Source of the DNA: Croceibacterium_B sp963811255
GTDB lineage: Bacteria > Pseudomonadota > Alphaproteobacteria > Sphingomonadales > Sphingomonadaceae
Length of the DNA stretch: 64,000 nt
Reading direction: 5' to 3'
Assembly (NCBI GenBank): GCA_963811255.1
Contig: CAWEQI010000001.1
Span: 62,001-126,000, forward strand
The first letter of the stretch is position 1. The number at the start of each line of letters is the position of its first letter. The notes beneath the pieces were generated by a model. That model saw only the letters and a list, made by a program, of their open reading frames with translations. It was not told the DNA's origin and searched no databases. A program made the translations under genes and the position numbers. Shown here piece by piece: positions 28,006 to 35,463 of the stretch.

Positions 28006-28918
28006 ATGCAGCGCCTGACCCATCTCCAGCGTCTCGAAGCCGAGAGCATTCACATCATGCGCGAGGTGGTGGCCGAAGCGCATAAGCCGGTGATGCTCTA
28101 CTCGGTCGGCAAGGACAGCGCGGTGATGCTTCACCTGGCGCGAAAGGCGTTCTACCCCTCGCCGCCGCCATTCCCGCTGATGCACGTCGACACGACCTGG
28201 AAGTTCCAGGACATGTACGCCTTGCGCGAGAAGGCGGCCAAGGCCGCGGGAATGGAGTTGATCGTCTACCAGAACCCCGAGGCCAAGGCGCGCGGGATCA
28301 ACCCGTTCGACCACGGGTCGCTGCACACCGACATGTGGAAGACCGAGGGGCTCAAGCAGGCGCTGACCAAGTTCGGTTTCGATGCCGCGTTCGGCGGCGC
28401 CCGACGCGACGAGGAAAAGAGCCGCGCGAAGGAGCGGATCTTCTCGTTCCGCACGGCGAGCCACGGCTGGGACCCGAAAAACCAGCGCCCCGAGCTGTGG
28501 AACCTCTACAACGCCAAGAAAAGCAAAGGCGAGAGCATCCGCGTGTTCCCGCTGTCGAACTGGACCGAGCTCGATATCTGGCAATATATCATGGCGGAAG
28601 GGATCGAGATCGTTCCGCTCTATTTCGCCGCCGAACGGCCGACCTACGAATACGAAGGCGGGCTTTTCATGGCCGACGACATCGACCGCCTCGAACAGGT
28701 AATGGGCGGCAAGCCCGAGATAACCATGCGCTCGGTGCGCTTCCGCACGCTCGGCTGCTTCCCCCTGACCGGCGCCGTCGAGAGCACCGCCTCGACGCTG
28801 GCCGAAGTCGTGCAGGAAATGCTCCTCACCAGCCACCAGCGAACGGCAAGGCCGCGTCATCGACAAGGACGACGGCGGCGCGGGCATGGAGAAAAAGAAG
28901 CAGGAGGGATACTTCTGA
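28006..28918 (+). CDS. cysD: Sulfate adenylyltransferase subunit 2, one frameshift near the end
   Basis: Starts MQRLTHLQRLEAESIHIMRE and has the PP-loop SVGKDSAVMLHLA, GGARRDEEKSRAKERIFSFR and RTLGCFPLTGAVES blocks. It makes adenosine 5'-phosphosulfate from ATP and sulfate with CysN. An extra C near 28834 shifts the frame; without it the protein ends ...SERQGRVIDKDDGGAGMEKK followed by KQEGYF, the normal CysD terminus, at 28918 (~303 aa). As given, the shifted frame reads without a stop into cysNC. The TGA overlaps the cysNC ATG by one base. Confidence 0.93.
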
Positions 28919-30837
28919 TGGCCGACGCCGACGCTCCCGAGCCAGCGTATAAGGCCGACGCCCTCATCGCCGACGACATCGGCGCCTACCTCCAGCTGCA
29001 CCAGAACAAGGAGCTGCTGCGCTTCCTCACCTGCGGCAGCGTGGACGACGGCAAGTCCACGCTGATCGGGCGCCTGCTGTACGATTCGAAGATGATCTTC
29101 GAGGATCAGCTAGCCGCGCTCGAAGCCGACAGCAAGCGCGTCGGCACCCAGGGGCAGGAGATCGACTTCGCGCTGCTGGTCGACGGCCTCGCCGCCGAGC
29201 GCGAGCAGGGCATCACCATCGACGTCGCCTATCGCTTCTTCGCTACCGAGAAACGCAAGTTCATCGTCGCCGACACGCCCGGTCACGAGCAGTACACCCG
29301 CAACATGGTCACCGGCGCCAGCACCGCCGACCTAGCGGTGATCCTGGTCGATGCGCGCAAGGGCGTGCTGGTGCAGACCCGGCGCCACTCGTACCTCGCG
29401 CACCTGCTCGGCATCCGCCACTTCGTGCTGGCGGTGAACAAGATGGACCTGGTCGATTACGACCAGGCAATCTTCGAGCAGATCGTGACCATCTACCGCG
29501 ACTTCGCCGACAGCATCGGCATCGGCGAGGTCACCGCGATCCCGATCTCGGGCTTCAAGGGCGACAACATCACCCAGGCGCCGTCGGCGAACACGCCGTG
29601 GTACCAGGGGCCGAGCCTGATCCATCATCTCGAGACGGTCGAAATCGAAAGCACCGCCGCGCAGGCCGGGCCGCTCCGGATGCCGGTGCAATGGGTCAAC
29701 CGGCCGAACCTCGACTTCCGCGGCTTTGCCGGGCTGATCGCCGAGGGCACCGCCAAGCCGGGCGATGCGGTGCGGATCGTGCCTTCGGGCAAGACCAGCA
29801 CGATCAAGTCGGTCGTGACCATGGACGGCGAACTCGACGAGGCGGTCGCCGGCCAGTCGGTCACGCTGAGGCTGGCCGACGAGGTCGACTGCAGCCGCGG
29901 CGACGTGATCGCCGCCGCCGACGCCCCGCCCGAGGCCGCCGACCAGTTCGAGGCGACGCTGGTGTGGATGAGCGACGAGCCGCTGATCCCGGGCCGCGGC
30001 TATTGGCTCAAGCTGGCGACGCAGACCGTCAGCGCGACCGTTCACGAGCCTAAGTTCGAGATCGACGTCAATTCGTTGGAGCACCTCGCGGCGAAGACGC
30101 TCGGCCTCAACGCCATCGGCGTCGCCGAGGTCACCACCGACCGGCCGATCGTGTTCGAGGCTTACGAGCGCTCACGCCAGCTCGGCGGGTTCATCCTGAT
30201 CGACAAGCTGACCAACGCCACCGTCGCCGCCGGGATGATCCATTTCAGCCTGCGCCGGGCGCAGAACGTCCACTGGCAGGCACTCGAGATCACCCGCGAA
30301 CAGCACGCGGCGATGAAGAACCAGAAGCCGGCGGTGCTGTGGTTCACCGGGCTTTCCGGCTCGGGCAAGTCGACCATCGCCAACCTGGTCGAGAAGAAGC
30401 TGCACCGGATGAACCGGCACACGTTCCTGCTCGACGGCGACAACGTGCGCCACGCGCTCAACAAGGATCTGGGATTCACCGAGGCCGACCGGATCGAGAA
30501 CATCCGCCGGGTGGGCGAGGTGGCCAAGCTGATGGCCGACGCCGGGCTGATCGTCATCACCGCGTTCATCAGCCCGTTCCGCGCCGAACGCGAGATGGTC
30601 CGCAAGATGCTGCCCGAGGGCGAGTTCGTCGAGGTGCACATCGACACCCCGCTCAGCGTGGCCGAGGCGCGCGACGTCAAGGGCCTGTACAAGAAGGCCC
30701 GCGCCGGCGAGCTGAAGAACTTCACCGGGATCGACAGCCCCTATGAGGAGCCCGAGCGGCCGGAGATCCGTATCGACACCACGGCCGTGACGCCCGAGCA
30801 GGCCGCCGATCTCATCGTCGACAAACTGATAGGCTAG
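28918..30837 (+). CDS. cysNC: Bifunctional sulfate adenylyltransferase subunit 1 / adenylylsulfate kinase
   Basis: 639 aa. The CysN GTPase part has the P-loop CGSVDDGKSTLIGRL (residues ~39-53), DTPGHEQY and NKMD. From about residue 470 a CysC domain follows with its own P-loop (FTGLSGSGKSTIANL) and LDGDNVRHALNKDLGFTE. It activates APS formation by GTP hydrolysis and then phosphorylates APS to PAPS. The NC fusion is common in alphaproteobacteria. It is co-transcribed with cysD (one-base overlap) and followed 26 bases later by cysQ. Confidence 0.95.
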   Translation: MADADAPEPAYKADALIADDIGAYLQLHQNKELLRFLTCGSVDDGKSTLIGRLLYDSKMIFEDQLAALEADSKRVGTQGQEIDFALLVDGLAAEREQGITIDVAYRFFATEKRKFIVADTPGHEQYTRNMVTGASTADLAVILVDARKGVLVQTRRHSYLAHLLGIRHFVLAVNKMDLVDYDQAIFEQIVTIYRDFADSIGIGEVTAIPISGFKGDNITQAPSANTPWYQGPSLIHHLETVEIESTAAQAGPLRMPVQWVNRPNLDFRGFAGLIAEGTAKPGDAVRIVPSGKTSTIKSVVTMDGELDEAVAGQSVTLRLADEVDCSRGDVIAAADAPPEAADQFEATLVWMSDEPLIPGRGYWLKLATQTVSATVHEPKFEIDVNSLEHLAAKTLGLNAIGVAEVTTDRPIVFEAYERSRQLGGFILIDKLTNATVAAGMIHFSLRRAQNVHWQALEITREQHAAMKNQKPAVLWFTGLSGSGKSTIANLVEKKLHRMNRHTFLLDGDNVRHALNKDLGFTEADRIENIRRVGEVAKLMADAGLIVITAFISPFRAEREMVRKMLPEGEFVEVHIDTPLSVAEARDVKGLYKKARAGELKNFTGIDSPYEEPERPEIRIDTTAVTPEQAADLIVDKLIG

Positions 30838-30863
30838 CGCAGCGCGCTGGGGGGACGACAGCA

Positions 30864-31610
30864 ATGACCGACGCCGAGCTTGCCGCCCACCTTGCCGCTT
30901 GCGCCGGGCGCCTGTTGCTCGAGGTGCGCGCCAGCGGCCTGTTCGAAGGCAAGACGCTCGGCAAGGCCGGCGACCAGGTGGCGAACCAGTTCCTCGTCCA
31001 CGCCCTGCGCACCGCTCGCCCCGACGACGGATTGCTGTCCGAAGAGAGCAAGGACACCGACGAGCGGCTCGGCAAGTCGCGGGTATGGATCGTCGATCCG
31101 GTCGACGGCACCCGCGAATATGGCGAAGAGCGCACCGACTGGGCGGTGCATGTCGGGCTCGCCATCGACGGTGCCGCCGAAATCGGCGCGGTTGCCCTGC
31201 CCGGCCTCGACGGCGGGCTGGTGCTGCGCAGCGACCAGCCCGAGCCGCTTCCGCCGCGGGATGGCCCGCCGAGGCTGCTGGTCAGCCGCACCCGCCCCGC
31301 GGCCGAAGCCGTGGCGGTGGCCGACAAGCTCGGCGGTGAACTGGTGGCGATGGGCTCGGCCGGAGCCAAAGCCATGGCCGTGGTCCGCGGCGAAGCCGAG
31401 ATTTACCTCCATTCGGGCGGGCAATACGAATGGGACAGCTGCGCCCCCGTCGCCGTCGCGCGCGCCCACGGGCTGTACACCAGCCGGATCGACGGCAGTC
31501 CGCTGGTCTACAACCGGCGCGACACCTACATGCCCGACCTGCTGATCTGCCGCCCGGAATGGGCCCAGCCGGTGCTGGCGGAACTGCGGAACTTCGCCGA
31601 AGTCGGCTGA
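30864..31610 (+). CDS. cysQ: 3'(2'),5'-bisphosphate nucleotidase
   Basis: 248 aa. The inositol-monophosphatase-fold metal site is visible: LLSEESKD (Glu pair), WIVDPVDGTREY (Asp-Pro-x-Asp-Gly-Thr) and QYEWDSCAPVAVARAHG. It converts 3'-phosphoadenosine 5'-phosphate, the by-product of PAPS reduction, into AMP. Placement directly after cysNC supports this over an inositol phosphatase. It is cytosolic and probably in the same operon. Confidence 0.92.
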   Translation: MTDAELAAHLAACAGRLLLEVRASGLFEGKTLGKAGDQVANQFLVHALRTARPDDGLLSEESKDTDERLGKSRVWIVDPVDGTREYGEERTDWAVHVGLAIDGAAEIGAVALPGLDGGLVLRSDQPEPLPPRDGPPRLLVSRTRPAAEAVAVADKLGGELVAMGSAGAKAMAVVRGEAEIYLHSGGQYEWDSCAPVAVARAHGLYTSRIDGSPLVYNRRDTYMPDLLICRPEWAQPVLAELRNFAEVG

Positions 31611-31611
31611 G

Positions 31612-32409
31612 ATGGACCACCTCAACCTGGCCTACTCGGTGGCGGGCGCTTTCGTCGGCTTCCTCGTCGGGCTGACCGGCGTCGGCGGCGGCTCGCTGAT
31701 GGCGCCGTTGTTGATCCTGCTGTTCCATCGCGAAGCCGCGGTGGCGGTGGGCACGGACCTGTGGTTCGCCTGTCTCACTAAGCTCGCCGGTGGCTTCGTC
31801 CATCATCGCCACGGCTCGCCCGACTGGAAGATCGTCGGGCGTCTGGCCGCCGGAAGCCTACCCGCTGCGGCTCTGACCGTCTGGTGGCTCGCGACTTACC
31901 ATCACGGCCGCCTGCAGTCCCATGTGCTGCTGGCTCTCCTCGGCTCGATGCTGCTGCTGACGGCCGGCCTAATGCTGCTCAAGCACCGGATCGTCCGCCC
32001 GCTGCGCCGAGCGCGGGTGATGCTCGATCCGGTCATGCACCGCATGCGCTTCGGTCAGCTGCTGGTGACGGTACTCGGCGCCGGCTTGATTGGGGCGCTG
32101 GTGACTCTGACCTCGATCGGCGCCGGAGCCCTGATCGCGGTGATGCTGGCGCTTGTCTATCCACTGCGCCTGGACGCCAGGAAGATCGTCGGCACCGACA
32201 TCATCCATGCGATACCGCTGACGCTGGTCGCGGGATTGGGCCAGGCGTGGCTCGGCAACGTCGACGGTTGGTTGCTCGCCAGCCTGCTGCTCGGCTCGAT
32301 TCCGGGGATCGTCGCCGGTTCGCTGATGGCCGGACGGATCGGTGATGGGCTGGTCCGCTACGCACTGGCGACCATGCTTATCGTGTCGGCGGTCAAGATG
32401 TTCGCCTGA
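31612..32409 (+). CDS. TauE/SafE-family sulfite exporter-like membrane protein
   Basis: 265 aa with about 8 hydrophobic segments. The first half-repeat (VAGAFVGFLVGLTGVGGGSL) has the GxGGG motif of the TauE/SafE family, and the second half has VTLTSIGAGALIAVMLALVY. Members export sulfite, sulfoacetate or similar anions. It starts one base after the cysQ stop, so a role in sulfur assimilation, for example removal of sulfite, is likely by context. Confidence 0.87.
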   Translation: MDHLNLAYSVAGAFVGFLVGLTGVGGGSLMAPLLILLFHREAAVAVGTDLWFACLTKLAGGFVHHRHGSPDWKIVGRLAAGSLPAAALTVWWLATYHHGRLQSHVLLALLGSMLLLTAGLMLLKHRIVRPLRRARVMLDPVMHRMRFGQLLVTVLGAGLIGALVTLTSIGAGALIAVMLALVYPLRLDARKIVGTDIIHAIPLTLVAGLGQAWLGNVDGWLLASLLLGSIPGIVAGSLMAGRIGDGLVRYALATMLIVSAVKMFA

Positions 32410-32423
32410 GGGGAGCTCAGACT

Positions 32424-33071
32424 CTAGAGCTTGGCGTTGCCGGGACTCCACTTCACCGTGACCTCAATCCCGCTGCCGAGCGGCAGCAGGGCGGTCTGCA
32501 GGTCGGCCTTGGCCTTCACCGCCGCGCGATAGGCGCGCACCGCCTCGCGCGCGCCCTCGGGGTAGATCATGTTGTCCGAAACGATAATCCCTTCCTCGGC
32601 CAGCGCGGGATAGAGCGCTTCGAAGCACGGCACGTACATGTCCTTCCAGATGTCGAGCAGCACCACGTCCCATGGGCCAGGGTCGCCCGTCAGCAGAGCA
32701 ACCGCATCGCCGCAGCGGAATTCGACCTGCTCGCGCAGGCCGGCGCGCTCAAGCATCTGCCCGGCATAGGCCTGCTTTTCAGGGTCGACATCGATGCTGA
32801 CGACCCGGGCGCCGCGTTCGCGGGCGGCATCCGCCAGAAACAGCGTCGAGTATCCGTAGCTCGTGCCCAGTTCGAGCACCGTCTGCGCTTCACGTCCGAT
32901 CACAAGCGCATGCAGGAACGCGCCGACCTCGGCGCCGACCGGCAGCAGGAAATCGTCGCGCCGCGCGCCAAAGGCGCCGCGCGGGAGTTCGCGTGCGGCG
33001 GCCAGTTCGCGCTCGTGCCGGGCATCGTATTCCGCAAAGACTTGCGCCACCCGTGAATCGGCGAACCGCAT
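32424..33071 (-). CDS. Class I SAM-dependent O-methyltransferase (catechol type)
   Basis: 215 aa. Marks: VLELGTSYGYSTLFLADAA (SAM-binding motif I), VVSIDVDPEKQAYAGQML (motif II) and DVVLLDIWKDMYVPCFEAL (motif with the metal-binding Asp), followed by EGIIVSDNMIYPEG. This fits the Mg-dependent caffeoyl-CoA/catechol O-methyltransferase family 3. The substrate is unknown. It converges with the TauE gene (14-base gap). Confidence 0.86.
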   Translation of the reverse strand: MRFADSRVAQVFAEYDARHERELAAARELPRGAFGARRDDFLLPVGAEVGAFLHALVIGREAQTVLELGTSYGYSTLFLADAARERGARVVSIDVDPEKQAYAGQMLERAGLREQVEFRCGDAVALLTGDPGPWDVVLLDIWKDMYVPCFEALYPALAEEGIIVSDNMIYPEGAREAVRAYRAAVKAKADLQTALLPLGSGIEVTVKWSPGNAKL

Positions 33072-33128
33072 CGGAGCTCCTTCCTTGCCGCGAATTACCT
33101 AGCGGCATGCGTCCGGCACCCGTCAACG

Positions 33129-33163
33129 AAAAAAGGGCCGGAGGAAAACCCCCGGCCCCTTTT
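33129..33163 (-). terminator. Intrinsic terminator downstream of the 33190-34038 gene
   Basis: On the minus strand the stem GGGCCGG/CCGGCCC (33135-33141 with 33152-33158) is followed by a run of six T (complement of the A run at 33129-33134). It lies ~27 bases after the stop codon, a textbook Rho-independent terminator. Confidence 0.85.
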
Positions 33164-33189
33164 GCGGTCCGCTTCGAGGCCGCTGCCCG

Positions 33190-34038
33190 TCAGCCGCGCT
33201 CGCCTTGCGGCTCGACGGCCGGCGGCGGCGGGATTGGGCATTCCTCGTTGATGCCCACCGTCGAACCGTCCGGGCAGCTCTTCGTCTGCGGAGGCGGAGG
33301 CGGCGGTGGAGGCGGCGGTGGCGGGGGAGGCGGCGGCGGCGGTGGGGGAGGCGGCGGCGGTGCCGGAATCCCGAAGTTCACGATCAGGCTGGCCAGCGCC
33401 GTGCTCGTCGCCAACTGGGTCCAGTGCGGGTCTCCGCTGGCGTCGTGCAGATGAAAGCTGTTAGTGTTGAGATACTTGTACTTCAGCCCGAGCTCGACCC
33501 GCGGGCTCAGCGGGAAGCGGGCCTGCGCGACGAGTTGGTATGCCCAGGCGCTGTCGCTGTCGTCAAGCAGGACGCCCGAACCCGGAGGCCCGTCAAGCTT
33601 GGAGCTGAGGAACGCGCGGCCTCCGCCGACGCCCAGGGCCAGCGCGATGCCGCCGTCCTCGCCGCCGATGTCATACAGTGCATTGGCCATCACGGTGACC
33701 AGATGATTGCTGCCGCCGAGCGGGATGCTGCCAGCCGAGGCGGCGTTCCCAGCGGGCACCAGTTCCCGCGGATTGAAATGCGAATAGGCGATCTCGCCCT
33801 CGGTGCGGATCGCGCCCCAGTCGTAGCCGACGAAGGCACCCGCCTCCCAGCCGTCCTTCTCCTTGACGACGTCCACACTCCCGGCCGAGTGCACGATGTT
33901 GTCTTCGGGGTCGAGATAGCCGATGTCGGCGCCGAAATACCCTGCGTTGTTGCGCGCATGAGCGGGGACGGCGATCACAGCTGCGCCGACGGTTAAGCCC
34001 AGGGCGATCGTGCGCAACTTGCTCAAGCTGTGTTCCAT
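33190..34038 (-). CDS. Outer-membrane beta-barrel protein with long polyproline tail (copy 1)
   Basis: 282 aa. Signal peptide MEHSLSKLRTIALGLTVGAA..., then a barrel domain of alternating strands (YFGADIGYLDPEDNI, VGYDWGAIRTEGEIAYSHF, LALGVGGGRAFLSS). From about residue 223 comes a run of ~27 prolines, then PPQTKSCPDGSTVGINEECP and a Pro-rich end. The barrel resembles the OmpA/opacity type; the peptidoglycan-binding OmpA domain is missing. The two Cys in the tail could form a disulfide. A related gene lies directly upstream (34347-35216) with an almost identical tail. Confidence 0.8.
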   Translation of the reverse strand: MEHSLSKLRTIALGLTVGAAVIAVPAHARNNAGYFGADIGYLDPEDNIVHSAGSVDVVKEKDGWEAGAFVGYDWGAIRTEGEIAYSHFNPRELVPAGNAASAGSIPLGGSNHLVTVMANALYDIGGEDGGIALALGVGGGRAFLSSKLDGPPGSGVLLDDSDSAWAYQLVAQARFPLSPRVELGLKYKYLNTNSFHLHDASGDPHWTQLATSTALASLIVNFGIPAPPPPPPPPPPPPPPPPPPPPPPPPQTKSCPDGSTVGINEECPIPPPPAVEPQGERG

Positions 34039-34346
34039 TGGTTCTTCCCCTCGTCTTTCACATCACTCGCGAAGGCGACGCGGCGGTGGCTTCGCCTAGG
34101 GGGCGATCCCCCGCAGCCTTCCGTTTCGGCTGCCACAGTTCCGCAAATGCCGGATCAGGTCACGAATGAAAACATTATTTCATCGTTTCATAGCTAAACC
34201 GAGCATGTGTTGCCAAATGGCCACGCGGCTCATCGCTCGACCGCCATCTCTCGCGCAACGTCACCGTCCCACGAAAAAAGGGCCGGAGGACTGCGCCTCC
34301 GGCCCATCGTCAAGCATTCGCTCCGCCGCGAGCGCGGCGGCTGCTG
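34039..34346. other. Spacer between the tandem outer-membrane genes: terminator and promoter region
   Basis: About 308 bases without a gene. It contains the terminator of the upstream copy (34274-34305) and the 5' leader of copy 1, with a GAGGGGAAGAA-type ribosome binding site just before ATG 34038. The A/T-rich part at 34165-34200 is a plausible promoter. Hence the two copies are separately transcribed. Confidence 0.6.
34274..34305 (-). terminator. Intrinsic terminator downstream of the 34347-35216 gene
   Basis: GGGCCGGAGG (34280-34289) and CCTCCGGCCC (34296-34305) form a perfect 10-bp stem with a 6-base loop; on the minus strand it is followed by six T. It is related in sequence to the terminator of the tandem copy, evidence of duplication of the whole unit. 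Confidence 0.9.
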
Positions 34347-35216
34347 TCAGCCGCGCTCGCCTTGCGGCTCGACGGCCGGCGGCGGCGGGATCGGGCATTC
34401 CTCGTTGATGCCCACCGTCGAACCGTCCGGGCAGGTCTTCGTCTGCGGCGGCGGAGGCGGCGGAGGCGGCGGAGGAGGCGGAGGAGGCGGCGGCGGAGGC
34501 GGCGGCGGCGGCGGCGGTGCCGCTCCGCCGAAGTTGAACAGCAAGCTCGCCATGATGGTATGCGATTCACCGTCGAAGTGATCTGTCCGCCCGAAGGCAT
34601 CGGTCATCCGGAAGAGATGAGTATTGAGGTACTTGTACTTCAACCCGAGTTCGACACTGTCGCTGATCGGCAGACGCAGCCCGGCGATGCCTTGCCAGGC
34701 CCAGGCGCTGTCGCTGTCGTCGAGCACATAGCCGGTGGTATCACCCAACTTGGTGCTGTCCCACGCGCGGCCGGCGCCGACACCGGCATAGAAGGCAACG
34801 CCGCCGTTGCCGCCGAAGTCGAGCAGAGCGTTGGCCATCACCGTGGTGATCTTGGTTTTGCCAACGGGGTCGGTGAAAGTTCCGGCTGTCAGGCCGCCTT
34901 GGGTGGCAGTGGCGGCTGCCGCCGAAACGTTAACGCTGTCGGGCTTCCACTCCTGATGACCGAGCTCGAGCTCGGTGCGGATCATGCCCCAGTCGTAACC
35001 GACCTCGGCATCGACATTCCAACCGTTCTTGTTTTTGACGATAACCGCGTCATTAAGCGTACTGACGTCGATCTTGGTATCGCGTGGAAAGACGATGCCG
35101 GCATCGATGCCGACGTAAGCTTCGCCGTCGCGCGCATGTGCCGGAACGGCAATCGCGGCCACGGCGACACCGAGACCCAGGGCAATTCTGCGCAGGTTAC
35201 TGAAACTGTGCTTCAT
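34347..35216 (-). CDS. Outer-membrane beta-barrel protein with long polyproline tail (copy 2)
   Basis: 289 aa, paralogous with the 33190-34038 gene. The signal peptide MKHSFSNLRRIALGLGVAVA is followed by barrel strands (YVGIDAGIVFPRDTKIDV, VGYDWGMIRTELELGHQEW, VAFYAGVGAGRAWDSTKL). Barrel identity to copy 1 is moderate, yet the tail after the ~24-proline run (QTKTCPDGSTVGINEECP to the end, EPQGERG) is nearly identical. This suggests recent exchange between the 3' ends or strong constraint there. Function: structural or porin-like outer-membrane protein, not further definable. Confidence 0.8.
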   Translation of the reverse strand: MKHSFSNLRRIALGLGVAVAAIAVPAHARDGEAYVGIDAGIVFPRDTKIDVSTLNDAVIVKNKNGWNVDAEVGYDWGMIRTELELGHQEWKPDSVNVSAAAATATQGGLTAGTFTDPVGKTKITTVMANALLDFGGNGGVAFYAGVGAGRAWDSTKLGDTTGYVLDDSDSAWAWQGIAGLRLPISDSVELGLKYKYLNTHLFRMTDAFGRTDHFDGESHTIMASLLFNFGGAAPPPPPPPPPPPPPPPPPPPPPPPPQTKTCPDGSTVGINEECPIPPPPAVEPQGERG

Positions 35217-35431
35217 AGCTCTTCCCTCATCATGATTGCCCCCTCGGAATGAGACGGCGGTGGTTCAATTCCGGCGGAGGGCCCGCGCGGAATCCATGTT
35301 CACGGCCCTATAGGCACGGTAACGACCACATAAAGTCACAAACATTGGGAATGTTCCTAATGAATTTTGCCGCTGCAACACAGCGACCTTTTAGTGTGAC
35401 TGATTTGCCACTCTCCCAAGCGTAACCGCTT

Positions 35432-35452
35432 CTGCTAGACCGAATCTAGCAG
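35432..35452 (+). promoter_or_regulatory. Hairpin adjoining the ribosome binding site of the GH3 gene
   Basis: CTGCTAGA and TCTAGCAG (8-bp perfect arms, 5-base spacer) lie directly before the GGGGAGGA ribosome binding site of the gene at 35464. It may be an operator or an RNA hairpin that limits translation start. Confidence 0.6.
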
Positions 35453-35463
35453 GGGAGGACAGT

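Noticed and set aside
27970..30837. A single fused CysD-CysN-CysC protein of 955 aa
   Set aside because: The join is made of Arg-rich sequence created by an extra base near 28834. The correct CysD terminus (KKKQEGYF and stop at 28918) is present in another frame.
33286..33370. Long glycine/arginine-rich open frames on the plus strand over 33.2-34.0 and 34.2-35.2 kb
   Set aside because: They are the antisense of the polyproline codons (GGN repeats) of the two outer-membrane genes; no protein character outside the repeat.
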